Part shown: piece after piece, positions 44,778 to 53,759 of the stretch
Position numbering within the stretch: position 1 is the stretch's first letter
How the letters are laid out: every line of letters starts with the position of its first letter
The notes under the pieces: generated by a model
Databases searched by the model: none
What the model was told of the DNA's origin: nothing
Seen by the model: only the letters and a program-made list of their open reading frames with translations
Source of the DNA: Metabacillus flavus
GTDB taxonomy: Bacteria > Bacillota > Bacilli > Bacillales > Bacillaceae
NCBI RefSeq assembly: GCF_018283675.1
Contig: NZ_JAGVRK010000001.1
Span: forward strand, 744,001 to 808,000
DNA length: 64,000 nt
Reading direction: 5' to 3'
Translations under genes and position numbers: made by a program

Positions 44778-45720
44778 AGACTTAAGAAAAGTATATACAA
44801 GCCACAAGGGGCTCCTTGGCAGGAATAAAACAGAGGTCACGGCTGTGGATGGAATCAGGCTTCAATTGAATGCCGGGGAAACGCTTGGAATTGTCGGGGA
44901 GTCGGGGTGCGGGAAATCTACCCTCGGCCGCCTGATTGCCAGACTTACTGAAGCGACATCCGGTTCGGTCCGGTTTAATGGAGAATCACTATTTGACCTG
45001 AACAAAAAGGACATGAAATCCGTTCGGCGGGAGATGCAAATGGTGTTTCAGGATCCGTATGCTTCCTTGAATCCGCGGCAGCAGGTCCAATCCATTTTGG
45101 AGGAGCCGCTCATCGTTCATAAAATGGGATCTAAGAAAGATCGGACGGAGAGAGTCGCGGAAATTATGCGAATCGCGGGCTTTGATCCCGATCTTGGTAA
45201 AAGGTATCCCCATCAGTTCAGCGGCGGCCAGAGACAGCGGATCGGGATTGCAAGGGCGCTGATGACGAATCCAAAGCTCATTATTGCCGATGAACCTGTT
45301 TCCGCTTTGGACGTTTCCATTCAGGCACAGATTCTGAATCTGCTAAAGGAGCTGCAGGGAACTTTTTCTCTGACCTATCTATTTATCTCTCATGATCTTG
45401 GGGTCGTCAGGCATATTAGCGACCGGGTAGCCGTTATGTACCTTGGTAGATTGGCAGAGCTGTCTGACAGCGAATCTCTTTATCGGAATCCTCTTCATCC
45501 GTATACGGAGGCATTGCTGTCGAGTGTTCCGATTGCTGAGCCTTCCGGCAGAAAAGAGCCGATTGTCATCAAAGGGGACATGCCGAATCCGGCCAATCCG
45601 CCGAAAGGGTGTGCCTTCCATACGAGGTGCCCGAAGGTAATGGATATTTGCAAGGAAGTGAAGCCGGAGCTTTATTCGGTGGAGGATGGTCGTTTCGTTG
45701 CCTGCCATTTATATGGTTGA
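44752..45720 (+). CDS. Peptide ABC importer ATPase, OppF/DppF-like
   Basis: A 322-residue ATPase, TTG start with GAGGAGGGTG upstream inside the preceding gene. Walker A '[20 protein letters not shown]', 'MVFQDPYASLNPRQ', signature 'QFSGGQRQRIGIARA', Walker B 'LIIADEPVSALDVS', C-terminal 'GCAFHTRCPKVMDIC'. It forms the heterodimeric motor with the preceding ATPase. Confidence 0.85.
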   Translation: MSQPLLEIEDLRKVYTSHKGLLGRNKTEVTAVDGIRLQLNAGETLGIVGESGCGKSTLGRLIARLTEATSGSVRFNGESLFDLNKKDMKSVRREMQMVFQDPYASLNPRQQVQSILEEPLIVHKMGSKKDRTERVAEIMRIAGFDPDLGKRYPHQFSGGQRQRIGIARALMTNPKLIIADEPVSALDVSIQAQILNLLKELQGTFSLTYLFISHDLGVVRHISDRVAVMYLGRLAELSDSESLYRNPLHPYTEALLSSVPIAEPSGRKEPIVIKGDMPNPANPPKGCAFHTRCPKVMDICKEVKPELYSVEDGRFVACHLYG

Positions 45721-45768
45721 GCATCGTGAATGATAGATGATGATGATAAATTAGGGGGGAAACAGACA

Positions 45769-47382
45769 ATGAGAAAAAAGTGGTCCATGCTTGGTTTGAT
45801 TTTAGTCCTCATTCTTTCACTTGCTTTGTCCGCGTGCAGCAATAAGTCAGCGGGAGGGAAAGACGGAGATGAAAAGGCCGGAGAGAAATCGAACGCGAAG
45901 GATACGCTCATTTATGGAAGGGGCGGAGATTCTACTTCTCTTGACCCGATAACCACAACTGAGGGTGAAGCATTTAAAGTTACTGAGAACATTTACGAAA
46001 GTCTTTTAACCTATGGCGATGAAGATACTACGGTTCAGCCCGGGTTAGCTGAGAAATGGGAAGCGTCAGATGACGGTCTCACTTACACGTTCCATCTTCG
46101 CGAGGGAGTCAAATTCCATGACGGAACGGACTTCAATGCTGAAGCAGTAGTGAAAAACTTCGATCGCTGGATGAACGGAGATGCGGAAAAATTCCCGTAT
46201 TACACCATGTTCGGAGGCTTTAAAAAGGATGAAGGCCACGTCATTAAAGAAATTAAAGCTACCGATGAAAAGACGGTTGTTTTCACACTGAAGCGTCCGC
46301 AGGCACCATTCCTTAAAAATATTGCCATGTCACCATTTGGAATCGCAAGTCCGGCTGCCATTGAAAAATACGGCGACGACTTGAGAGCAAATCCAGTAGG
46401 AACAGGTCCATTCAAGTTTGTGGAGTGGAAAGCGAATGACCGGATTGTACTTGAAAAAAATGAGGATTTTTGGATGGAAGGCTATCCGAAGCTGAAACAG
46501 GTAATCTTTAAAACGATTCCTGAAAACTCAGCACGCCTTAACGCCCTGCAAACAGGAGAAATCGATTTAATGGACGGTTTGAATCCATCTGATCTTTCTA
46601 AGGTCGAGGGCGATAAAAATCTTCAGCTTTTCAAGCGTCCATCTATGAACGTTGGTTACGTTGGGTTAACGGTAACGAGAAAGCCGCTTGATAACAAGCT
46701 TGTCAGACAGGCACTTAATCATGCTGTTGATAAGAAAGCAATCATCGACTCCTTCTATGGAGGATTTGCAGAGCCGGCTAAAAACCCGATGCCTCCTTCC
46801 CTTGAAGGCTATGATGATTCCGTTGAAGAATATCCGTACGATGTTGAAAAAGCAAAAGCTCTTCTAAAAGAAGCCGGTTTCCCGAATGGATTTGAAATGG
46901 AGCTATGGGCTATGCCGGTTGCACGTCCTTACATGCCTGAAGGAATGAAGGTCGCGGAAGTGCTGCAGGCAAGCTTTGAAAAAATCGGTGTTAAAGCGAA
47001 AATTGTAACATATGAATGGGCAACGTATTTGGAAAAAGCGAGCAAGGGAGAAGCGGATTCTTTCCTTCTTGGCTGGACGGGTGACAATGGAGATCCTGAC
47101 AACTTTATCTATACGCTTTTGGATAAAGACAGCATTGGCGGAAACAATTACACCTACTTCAGCAACCCTGAAATGCATGACATTCTGATTGAAGCTCAAA
47201 CGGTAACGGATCAAGCGAAACGGAATGAGCTGTATAAAAAAGCGCAGGCTATTGTGCATGATGAAGCACCTTGGATTCCGCTCGTTCACTCCACTCCTAT
47301 GATGGCGGGAATGTCAGACATTGCAAACTTCATTCCGCATCCAACCGGAACGGATCTGTTCACTAAAGTCGAATTTAAGTAA
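45769..47382 (+). CDS. Peptide ABC importer substrate-binding lipoprotein
   Basis: A 537-residue protein. ATG 45769 with AGGGGGG. Lipoprotein signal ends LALSAC with Cys23 acylated. SBP_bac_5 domain: 'YGRGGDSTSLDPITTTEGEAFKVTENIYESL' and 'EDFWMEGYPKLKQVIFKTIPE', ending in 'APWIPLVHSTPM'. It captures peptides or a similar solute outside the membrane. It is followed by a hairpin that may lower expression of the permease genes. Confidence 0.85.
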   Translation: MRKKWSMLGLILVLILSLALSACSNKSAGGKDGDEKAGEKSNAKDTLIYGRGGDSTSLDPITTTEGEAFKVTENIYESLLTYGDEDTTVQPGLAEKWEASDDGLTYTFHLREGVKFHDGTDFNAEAVVKNFDRWMNGDAEKFPYYTMFGGFKKDEGHVIKEIKATDEKTVVFTLKRPQAPFLKNIAMSPFGIASPAAIEKYGDDLRANPVGTGPFKFVEWKANDRIVLEKNEDFWMEGYPKLKQVIFKTIPENSARLNALQTGEIDLMDGLNPSDLSKVEGDKNLQLFKRPSMNVGYVGLTVTRKPLDNKLVRQALNHAVDKKAIIDSFYGGFAEPAKNPMPPSLEGYDDSVEEYPYDVEKAKALLKEAGFPNGFEMELWAMPVARPYMPEGMKVAEVLQASFEKIGVKAKIVTYEWATYLEKASKGEADSFLLGWTGDNGDPDNFIYTLLDKDSIGGNNYTYFSNPEMHDILIEAQTVTDQAKRNELYKKAQAIVHDEAPWIPLVHSTPMMAGMSDIANFIPHPTGTDLFTKVEFK

Positions 47383-47386
47383 TGTG

Positions 47387-47416
47387 AAAAGGGAGGGGTC
47401 CAGGCTCCTCCCTTTT
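47387..47416 (+). terminator. Hairpin between binding protein and permease genes
   Basis: AAAAGGGAGG GGTCCAGGCT CCTCCCTTTT is a ten-base perfect stem with only four T residues. Such hairpins in importer operons give partial termination or stabilise the upstream binding-protein mRNA. Confidence 0.6.
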
Positions 47417-47439
47417 GAAATTTGAAAGGAGATGCGGCG

Positions 47440-48441
47440 ATGCTATCTTATACTATCAGGCGCATTGGCATGCTTGTGCCGGTTCTGCTCGGCATGACAA
47501 TTGTTGTCTTTGCGATCATCCGTGCAATTCCGGGCGACCCTGCCCAGGTTATCCTAGGCCAGAGGGCTACGCCGGAAGCGATTCAGCAGCTGACCGCAAA
47601 GCTTGGGCTGGATCAGCCGATTTATGTACAGTATGGATCTTATTTAATGGATCTTATCACTGGAAATCTCGGTGAATCCATTCGGACTGGCGAGCAGATT
47701 AGCAAGGAAATGATTCCGTATCTTGCAGCCACCGCCGAGCTGACGATTTTTGCCATGGCCATCGCAATTATTGTAGGGGTTAACGCTGGGATTATCAGCG
47801 CATGGTTTCAGCGCTCATGGTTTGATTACGGAGCTATGATTATCGCACTCATTGGAATTTCAATGCCGATTTTCTGGCTTGGCCTGATGGGACAGTGGTT
47901 CTTTTCCATTCAATTGGACTGGCTTCCGACGACTGGCCGCGAAGAAATCCGGAATCCTGTTGACGCTGTGACCAACCTATACTTAATTGATACGCTTATT
48001 AACGGGCGGTTTGATCAGTTCGGAGAGGTATTCAAGCATCTCATTCTTCCCGGAACCGCGCTTGCAACCATTCCAATGGCGATTATCGCGCGAATTACCC
48101 GTTCAAGTATGATAGAAGTGTTGAACGCTGATTACATAAGGACTGCAAGGGCAAAGGGACTTCGGATGAGCTGGGTCGTTTACCGTCATGCTTTAAAAAA
48201 TGCTGTCATCCCGATTTTGACGGTCATCGGTCTTCAAACGGGTTTGCTTTTAGGAGGCGCGATTCTTACGGAAACGATTTTCGGCTGGCCTGGACTTGGA
48301 CGTTATATTGTGGAAGCCATCAGCTACCGTGATTATCCAGTCATTCAGTCCGGAATTTTGATGATTGCTCTTCTTTTTGTACTTGTGAATCTTGTTGTGG
48401 ATCTGCTATATGCGGCTATTGATCCGCGCATTAAATATTAA
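47440..48441 (+). CDS. Peptide ABC importer permease, DppB/OppB-like
   Basis: A 333-residue, six-helix protein. ATG 47440 with AAAGGAGATG. N-terminal 'YTIRRIGMLVPVLLGMTIVVFAIIRAIPGDP' is typical of the B subunit. The cytoplasmic EAA loop 'DYIRTARAKGLRMSWVVYRHALKNAVIPIL' contacts the ATPases. Pairs with the next gene in the pore. Confidence 0.85.
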   Translation: MLSYTIRRIGMLVPVLLGMTIVVFAIIRAIPGDPAQVILGQRATPEAIQQLTAKLGLDQPIYVQYGSYLMDLITGNLGESIRTGEQISKEMIPYLAATAELTIFAMAIAIIVGVNAGIISAWFQRSWFDYGAMIIALIGISMPIFWLGLMGQWFFSIQLDWLPTTGREEIRNPVDAVTNLYLIDTLINGRFDQFGEVFKHLILPGTALATIPMAIIARITRSSMIEVLNADYIRTARAKGLRMSWVVYRHALKNAVIPILTVIGLQTGLLLGGAILTETIFGWPGLGRYIVEAISYRDYPVIQSGILMIALLFVLVNLVVDLLYAAIDPRIKY

Positions 48442-48455
48442 GGGGGGGAACTATT

Positions 48456-49346
48456 ATGGGAGAACCGCAGCTGCCAGAATCCATCCAATATGCTGAAGAA
48501 AAACCTCTGACCCCGTTTCAGGAGGGGCTCCGCTCCTTTATGAAAAATAAAATAGCAGTAGCGGGAACAGCTATTGTCCTATTCTTTATCGTTGTTGCCA
48601 TTTTTTCCCCGCTGATTGCACCCTTTGGAATCAACGAACAGGATTTAACGAAGCGCCTGCTGCCGCCATCATCCGAGCACTGGCTCGGAACGGATGACTT
48701 TGGCCGGGATATTTTTTCAAGAGTTGTTCATGGGGCAAAAATTTCATTGTTTGTTGGCTTCTTCTCCGTGCTGGGGTCAGTCATCATTGGCTGTCTGCTC
48801 GGGATTATCGCCGGCTATTACGGTAAATGGGCAGACACCATTATTTCTCGTTTTTTCGATATCATGCTTGCTTTTCCAAGTATCCTGCTTGCCATTGCCA
48901 TCATTTCTATTCTGGGGCCATCCCTTCAAAATGCGTTAATTGCCATTGCTGTTATCAACATTCCGAATTTTGGACGGCTGCTGAGGGCAAAGGTGCTCAG
49001 TGTAAAGCAGGAGGATTATATTATGGCCGCCAAGTCTATTGGCATGAAGGATGCGCGAATTCTTTTCAAGCATGTGCTGCCGAACAGTTTTTCTCCGATT
49101 ATCGTTCAGGCAAGCCTTGCCATTGCAACAGCGATCATTGAAGCTGCTGCCCTTGGATTCCTTGGACTCGGCGCACAGGCACCAAGTCCGGAGTGGGGGA
49201 AAATGCTTTCGGATTCAAAGCAATACTTGATCCAGGCACCGTGGACGATGATTTTCCCTGGACTTGCCATCATGCTGACAGTTTTAGGCTTCAACCTAAT
49301 GGGGGATGGGCTCAGAGATGCGCTTGATCCTAAATCAAAGCATTAA
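48456..49346 (+). CDS. Peptide ABC importer permease, DppC/OppC-like
   Basis: A 296-residue protein with AAGGGGGGG before ATG. 'EHWLGTDDFGRDIFSRVVHGAKISLFVGFF' and 'DYIMAAKSIGMKDARILFKHVLPNSFSPIIV' are the C-subunit and EAA-loop signatures. Last gene of the operon. Confidence 0.85.
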   Translation: MGEPQLPESIQYAEEKPLTPFQEGLRSFMKNKIAVAGTAIVLFFIVVAIFSPLIAPFGINEQDLTKRLLPPSSEHWLGTDDFGRDIFSRVVHGAKISLFVGFFSVLGSVIIGCLLGIIAGYYGKWADTIISRFFDIMLAFPSILLAIAIISILGPSLQNALIAIAVINIPNFGRLLRAKVLSVKQEDYIMAAKSIGMKDARILFKHVLPNSFSPIIVQASLAIATAIIEAAALGFLGLGAQAPSPEWGKMLSDSKQYLIQAPWTMIFPGLAIMLTVLGFNLMGDGLRDALDPKSKH

Positions 49347-49370
49347 TAAGGATAATATGAGATACTTTAA

Positions 49371-49416
49371 AACACCTTCGAAATGGCTACATTGTTACCA
49401 TTTCGAAGGTGTTTTT
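49371..49416 (+). terminator. Terminator of the peptide-importer operon
   Basis: AACACCTTCGAAATGG CTACATTGTTA CCATTTCGAAGGTGTTTTT: a sixteen-base perfect stem with T-run. Confidence 0.9.
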
Positions 49417-49498
49417 GCGTGTTCATCAACTAATTAAAGAATGGGTTTGGGACTATATGTTAAAGTATCAGTAGAGAAAACTTAAGGGGAAGATGAGA

Positions 49499-49906
49499 AT
49501 GAATATTGAACAGCAGCTTTATCACTCAGCAATAGATTTAATAGCAAAAAGATATCCTGCCGGCTGGGGTGGAGCTGCAGCGATGTATACGGAAGATGGT
49601 CAAATTTTAACAAGTGTGTCACCGGAAGTTATTAATGCATCAACTGAATTATGTATTGAAACAGGTGCAATACTTGAAGCACATAAACTGAATACAAGGA
49701 TTACACATACTGTCTGTGTTGTAAGAGAGGACGAAAATGCCGAATTTACTGTTTTAACTCCTTGTGGTGTATGTCAGGAACGGCTTTTTTACTGGGGAGA
49801 AAATGTAAAAGCTGCTGTAACGAATGCAAATGGTAAATTGGAGTATAAATCATTAAAGGAAATACAGCCGTATCATTGGCATAAAGCCTATGAGAAACAA
49901 TTGTAA
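49499..49906 (+). CDS. Cytidine/blasticidin-type deaminase
   Basis: A 135-residue protein. ATG 49499 is preferred to ATG 49493 for spacing from AAGGGG. 'ASTELCIETGAILEA' (Cys ligand and catalytic Glu) and 'LTPCGVCQERLFYWG' (PCxxC) form the zinc site of the small free-nucleoside deaminase family. The usual C-A-E is C-I-E here. It likely deaminates a cytidine-like compound; blasticidin S deaminase is a relative. Confidence 0.75.
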   Translation: MNIEQQLYHSAIDLIAKRYPAGWGGAAAMYTEDGQILTSVSPEVINASTELCIETGAILEAHKLNTRITHTVCVVREDENAEFTVLTPCGVCQERLFYWGENVKAAVTNANGKLEYKSLKEIQPYHWHKAYEKQL

Positions 49907-49935
49907 TATTGAATTAGCAGGGCTTTATTTGAAAA

Positions 49936-50090
49936 GCTCTGTTAAACTTGGCTGTTGATTTCCGTTGCAGGCGCTCGCTTTCCGCCTGCGGGGTCTCACC
50001 TGTCCCGCTGCTCTCGCAGGAGTCTCGCGCCTTCCACTCCAATCAACAGGTGTTAAAAATCAACAACAGGCTTTAACAGAGCCATTTGAA
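49936..50090. repeat. MITE-like dispersed Bacillaceae repeat
   Basis: A ~155-bp element with terminal inverted repeats (A)GCTCTGTTAAA and TTTAACAGAGCC and inner GTTGATTTCCGTTGCAGGCG and CACTCCAATCAACAG. I recognise it as a widespread Bacillus intergenic repeat rich in 'CGCTTTCCGC...GGGGTCTCACCTGTCCCGC'. It is a non-coding hairpin element, possibly mobilised in trans. Confidence 0.75.
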
Positions 50091-50108
50091 TAGAAGATTA
50101 AACACGAT

Positions 50109-50143
50109 GAAAAAACGCTTGGAAAAATCTCCAAGCATTTTTT
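50109..50143. terminator. Terminator upstream of ygaE 3' end
   Basis: AAAAAACGCTTGGAAAAATCTCCAAGCATTTTTT can terminate from either side; it is about 50 bases after the ygaE stop on the reverse strand. Confidence 0.7.
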
Positions 50144-50191
50144 AGGTGCTAAATTTACAGCTATTTCAAATACTGAATATTTTGGCCATCC

Positions 50192-51268
50192 CTATTCTTT
50201 CGTCTCGCTTATTTCAATTTCATTTTCTTCCTTGTGGTAGCTTTGGAAGCTGTTGATCAGTGTATCGAGATGCTCCAGCTGTTCGCTGTAATCTAATATG
50301 TTTGCAACGAGCGGTAGCATGTGATAGAAGCAGGCAGGATCATGGCATTGGTTTTGATATTTCATGAATTCCTCTACCAGTTCCCGTTTATTGAAAAAGC
50401 CTTCTTGTATTAATTCATTCGGTGTTTCCGTTTTGATTTTGCCGATAAATTTCAAAAGAATGCGCTCATGATAACTTAGCAGGTAATCCAATTCAGTTGT
50501 GATGATCTGCTGCAGCTCAGGTGTTGTCAGGTGAAGCTCGTTTTCAAGGCGGTGCAGCTTTTTCAATGTATCAAGCGCCTTGTTCGTAGTGAGAAGCATC
50601 TGTCTGAAAAGAACAAGCTTCCTCGATTTCGTCAGCGTGTTGCGGCGCAAATAGTTTCGCTCTTCCTTGTAAAGGAGATAAAGCTGATCGAGCTGCATCA
50701 TATTTTCCTTAAGACGCTCAATATCCTCTTTCAGGACACTATGTTCAGAAGCCTGGCGGATGTTGATTCGGATCCACTTCAGGATTTCCTCTGTACTGTC
50801 CGAAATCCGGTAGTAAAGCTTCGTCTCATATTTTGGAGGCAGGAATAGCAAATTCACTATAAATGCTGAGAATACCCCAAGCATGACGGTTCCGAAACGG
50901 AGCAGGGCGAATTGAATGAAATTTTCCCCGGGTGTCTCCATGATGGCGATGACTGTAACAATCGCAACTGGAATAGTATTTTGAATCTTGAGCTTCAGGT
51001 TAATGGAAATGACGATAACAGCAGTCAAACCGACGACGAATGGATGGGGGCCAAAGATAAGTCCAAAAACTATAGCAAAAGCGGCTCCAATAAAATTCGC
51101 TTGCACTTGTTCAATTACGGATAAGTAAGACCGGTAAATCGTTGGCTGAATGGCAAAAATCGCTGCGATCCCCGCGAAAACCGGAGACTGCAGGTTCAAC
51201 AGAGAGGCAATCCATAATGCAATGGCAATCGCAATCCCTGTCTTTAAAATTCGGGCACCGAGTTTCAT
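50192..51268 (-). CDS. ygaE: YgaE: aromatic acid exporter-like membrane protein (UPF0421/DUF939)
   Basis: A 358-residue protein. ATG 51268 (MKLGARILKTG) fits the family start; AAGGAATG is rather far upstream. Four to five N-terminal helices ('TGIAIAIALWIASLLNLQSPVFAGIAAIFAIQPTIYRSY') are followed by a ~200-residue helical cytoplasmic domain with 'EILKWIRINIRQ'. It matches the ArAE_1 family and is likely an efflux protein. The ~365-base divergent spacer to the next gene shows no other feature. Confidence 0.8.
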   Translation of the reverse strand: MKLGARILKTGIAIAIALWIASLLNLQSPVFAGIAAIFAIQPTIYRSYLSVIEQVQANFIGAAFAIVFGLIFGPHPFVVGLTAVIVISINLKLKIQNTIPVAIVTVIAIMETPGENFIQFALLRFGTVMLGVFSAFIVNLLFLPPKYETKLYYRISDSTEEILKWIRINIRQASEHSVLKEDIERLKENMMQLDQLYLLYKEERNYLRRNTLTKSRKLVLFRQMLLTTNKALDTLKKLHRLENELHLTTPELQQIITTELDYLLSYHERILLKFIGKIKTETPNELIQEGFFNKRELVEEFMKYQNQCHDPACFYHMLPLVANILDYSEQLEHLDTLINSFQSYHKEENEIEISETKE

Positions 51269-51635
51269 ATAAGTTAAGGTTACATTCCTTTCAAAAGGTT
51301 TAAGTAAACAACTACGTAATATACAATGTTTAAAAGGATTATTCAAGATACTATTTCCCATTTTCGAATAAATAATAACGCGATCCATCGAAAGAGAAAA
51401 AACGCACCCTCTATTTATAAGGATGGAAGCCTTTACACTGATAAAATAGAAATTAACCCATTTTCAGTAAATTTGTCTGTTCTTTTAGCTAGTAGCAATG
51501 GTAAATTAAAACAGGATTTATTTTAATACAGTTAAAATAGGTAGTTGTATGGGCAATCCGCAAATCGGCGGGACGATGGAGAAGCAGAAATGAGCAATTA
51601 TCACAAATGAAAAATAAACAAGAGGAGTCACTGCC

Positions 51636-52457
51636 ATGGATTATGTTATTTGTGCAACATGCGGAGTGCAATACGGAAAGGTACAAAGTCCATCCCAATG
51701 TATAATCTGTTCAGAAGAAAGACAATATGTCAGTCCATCCGGCCAGACATGGACTAGCCTTGAAGAAATGCAAAAGTCAGGTTCTTATAAAAATGAGATC
51801 CTTGCAGAAGAACCGGGACTGTACAGTTTAACAACCAAACCGGGATTTGGAATTGGCCAGACGGCCTATTTGATTCAAGAGAAGGGGTTTAATGTCCTTT
51901 GGGATTGCATCACCTACCTAGACCAACAAACCATCCAGCATATTAATGAACTTGGAGGACTGCAGGCAATCGCTCTATCCCATCCTCATTATTATTCAAC
52001 TCAAGTGGAATGGGCAGAAACCTTCAATGCTCCCATATATATTCATGAGGATGACAAAGAATGGGTAACGAGAAGCAGTGATAAAATCATCTTCTGGTCT
52101 GGAGAGTCCATAGAACTCCATCAAGGTATCGTACTGCACCGGCTGGGAGGACACTTCAAAGGCGGAGCAGTGCTCCAATGGATAAATGGAAACAGCCATA
52201 ACGGAGTTTTGCTGACCGGAGATGTGATCCAAGTCGTAGCTGACCGGAGATGGGTGAGCTTCATGTATAGCTATCCGAATCTGATTCCGCTGCCGCCCGG
52301 CAAGGTTGAAGAAATAGCTGAAAAAGTAAGACCATTAAAATTTAATCGGCTTTACAATGCTTTTCACCGTGTCGTACAGGAGCAGGCAAATCAATCTGTT
52401 CAAAAGTCAGCAGAGAGATATGTGAAAGCGATTAATGGGACGCTATTTGATACATAA
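51636..52457 (+). CDS. Metallo-beta-lactamase-fold protein with N-terminal zinc ribbon
   Basis: A 273-residue protein with AAGAGGAG before ATG. 'VICATCGVQYGKVQSPSQCIICSEE' is a four-Cys ribbon. The MBL domain follows: 'AIALSHPHYYSTQVEWAE', 'LHRLGGHFKGGAVLQW' and 'GVLLTGDVIQVV' give metal His/Asp ligands. The usual H-x-H-x-D-H is H-P-H-Y-Y-S, so the second metal site is damaged. It may bind one metal. Substrate unknown. Confidence 0.7.
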   Translation: MDYVICATCGVQYGKVQSPSQCIICSEERQYVSPSGQTWTSLEEMQKSGSYKNEILAEEPGLYSLTTKPGFGIGQTAYLIQEKGFNVLWDCITYLDQQTIQHINELGGLQAIALSHPHYYSTQVEWAETFNAPIYIHEDDKEWVTRSSDKIIFWSGESIELHQGIVLHRLGGHFKGGAVLQWINGNSHNGVLLTGDVIQVVADRRWVSFMYSYPNLIPLPPGKVEEIAEKVRPLKFNRLYNAFHRVVQEQANQSVQKSAERYVKAINGTLFDT

Positions 52458-52460
52458 GGA

Positions 52461-52487
52461 AAAGGCCTGACTTACGGCCTTTTATGT
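52461..52487 (+). terminator. Terminator after the MBL-fold gene
   Basis: AAAAGGCCTGACTTACGGCCTTTTATG, stem GGCC-based with flanking A/T runs. A second hairpin AGCAGGAACCGTTAGGCGGTTCCTGCTT lies at 52662-52690 in the otherwise empty 550-base spacer before yezD. Confidence 0.65.
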
Positions 52488-52855
52488 TTTCCTTTAACAA
52501 GGTCACTCGGCATTATTTAAAAGATTTATATTTGCTGAAGGCTTTAATTTTCCTTGTGCATCTCAAGCAGTTCATTCACTATTCTACCGTCTTTACTGAA
52601 TACCCATTTTATATAAAAAGGTTTTTAATAGTATCTGCAAAGAATAAGTCCATAGAAATAGAAGCAGGAACCGTTAGGCGGTTCCTGCTTCATAAATCGG
52701 CTAACGCTTTCTTCACCTTAATCTCCTTTTTTGTAAGGGTGTTTTCAGAATGTCTTCATTGATTCCTGCAAGCAAAGAAAGGTAGCCTGCGAAGTTATCG
52801 GGATGCACCTTTGCCAAGTCTCAAACCTTTTCTTGATCTATTTGGATTATTTTTT

Positions 52856-52894
52856 TAATTCCGAGTTGACCGATGGGATAATATTGTTTAAAAT
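52856..52894 (+). promoter_or_regulatory. yezD promoter with CymR-like box
   Basis: TTGACC (52866-52871), 17 bases, TAAAAT (52889-52894) is a strong sigma-A promoter. TAATTCCG (52856-52863; CGGAATTA on the other strand) abuts the -35 and resembles the ATNGGAATTA core bound by the cysteine-metabolism repressor CymR. The same element sits at the -35 of the ssuD-like operon. Confidence 0.55.
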
Positions 52895-52931
52895 ACAAAT
52901 AATAAAATTATTTTTGCCGATCGGTTAACCG

Positions 52932-52978
52932 AAGGCTCTTTAATTCCCTTTTTGGCGAGGAATAAAGAGCCTTTTTTC
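52932..52978 (+). terminator. Terminator hairpin inside the yezD leader
   Basis: AAGGCTCTTTAATTCC...GGAATAAAGAGCCTTTTTTC forms a ~13-base stem with T-run about 40 bases after the predicted transcription start and 28 bases before the gene. GGTTAACC just upstream could compete. Confidence 0.7.
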
Positions 52979-53005
52979 ATTATCTAACAGAGGGAGTGGA
53001 CATGG

Positions 53006-53176
53006 ATGAAGAAGCTTGATCAAACGAAAATAGAGTATTTGATGTCCCTGCTGCAGCGCCTTGAATATGGTTCATTGCTTATAACCGTTCATGCAAATGA
53101 AATTACTCAGGTAGAAATTAAGGAAAAAACGAGAATAGCCAAAACAGGAACAGTGAAATATGAGGGAGAGGGTTGA
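53006..53176 (+). CDS. yezD: YezD family protein (DUF2292)
   Basis: A 56-residue protein with GAGGGAG before ATG 53006 (an ATG at 53002 opens only six codons). 'LQRLEYGSLLITVHANEITQVEIKEKTRI' is the DUF2292 core. Relatives often lie beside sulfate or sulfonate assimilation genes, which agrees with the CymR-like promoter. Function unknown. Its stop overlaps the TTG start of the next gene (TTGA). Confidence 0.75.
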   Translation: MKKLDQTKIEYLMSLLQRLEYGSLLITVHANEITQVEIKEKTRIAKTGTVKYEGEG

Positions 53177-53442
53177 TTTCAACGGAAACTGTGAACAGTC
53201 CTGATCTTGTTTTTCAGCAATATTGCAAAGAGGTCTTCGGAGTTAATAGAGGGATTTATAATACGATTGATGAGTGGTTTCTTCAAGCGGGAGCTGTGTC
53301 TGTTCTCGAAAGACGGAGGATGATTGTTGATTTTCTGCAGGATTTGTCTGAACCGAATCCAGGGGAAAAGGCAGCTCTGTTAAAAGTAGGGAAAGGGGGA
53401 CTGACGACAGCACTTCATGCGTTTTGGAAGAAGTGTGCGTAG
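53173..53442 (+). CDS. Unknown 89-residue protein coupled to yezD
   Basis: TTG 53173 overlaps the yezD stop and follows GAGGGAGAGG. The product 'NRGIYNTIDEWFLQAGAVSVLERRRMIVDFLQDL' is soluble and largely helical. I do not recognise a family. Translational coupling suggests it acts with YezD, perhaps in sulfur metabolism. Confidence 0.6.
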   Translation: MISTETVNSPDLVFQQYCKEVFGVNRGIYNTIDEWFLQAGAVSVLERRRMIVDFLQDLSEPNPGEKAALLKVGKGGLTTALHAFWKKCA

Positions 53443-53446
53443 GGCT

Positions 53447-53711
53447 GTTTAGAGGGTGTCTGACCCGCGTTATTGTAGAGAACTAAAGCTCCGGCACCAT
53501 CTCTGCCGGTCTTTGCGGCTCAAGGCCTCGCAAAACGCAGTCTCTATCCCCCGCTGCGGTGAAGATTGAGGGGACTGGCACGGTGCCAGTCCCCGGTTTC
53601 TCTGCAGAACGAAAGCTCCGGCACCTGCTCCTTAATGGCTTGATAGGAAAGGGTTAAAGCATCGTAGTCTCCGTCCCCTGTTGCGTTAAAGCAAGTCGGG
53701 ACAGGCACCCG
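53447..53711 (+). repeat. ~260-bp dispersed repeat, left copy flanking the sulfonate operon
   Basis: It shares long identical blocks with 58043-58301: CTGACCCGC, TAAAGCT(C/T)CGGCACCAT, CCCCCGCTGCGGTGAAGA, CGGTTTCTCTGCAGAACG, AAAGCTCCGGCACCTGCTCC and GGGACAGGCACCC. The centre holds the palindromic arms GGGACTGGCAC and GTGCCAGTCCC. Same orientation in both copies; related units lie at 13530-13800. Confidence 0.85.
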
Positions 53712-53731
53712 CCATAAAATATTCAAACGCG

Positions 53732-53759
53732 AAAAAACCGGCCGTAGCCGGTTTTTTTA
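53732..53759 (-). terminator. Terminator of the sulfonate/sugar operon
   Basis: AAAAAAACCGGC TACG GCCGGTTTTTT on the reverse strand, overlapping the stop of the last permease gene. Confidence 0.85.

Noticed and set aside
52484-52762. 92-residue reading frame after the MBL-fold gene
   Set aside because: It starts inside a terminator, spans a second hairpin, has biased hydrophobic composition and no ribosome site.
52895-53005. S-box (SAM) or T-box in the yezD leader
   Set aside because: The leader before the terminator is only about 40 nt and lacks the conserved S-box or T-box segments.
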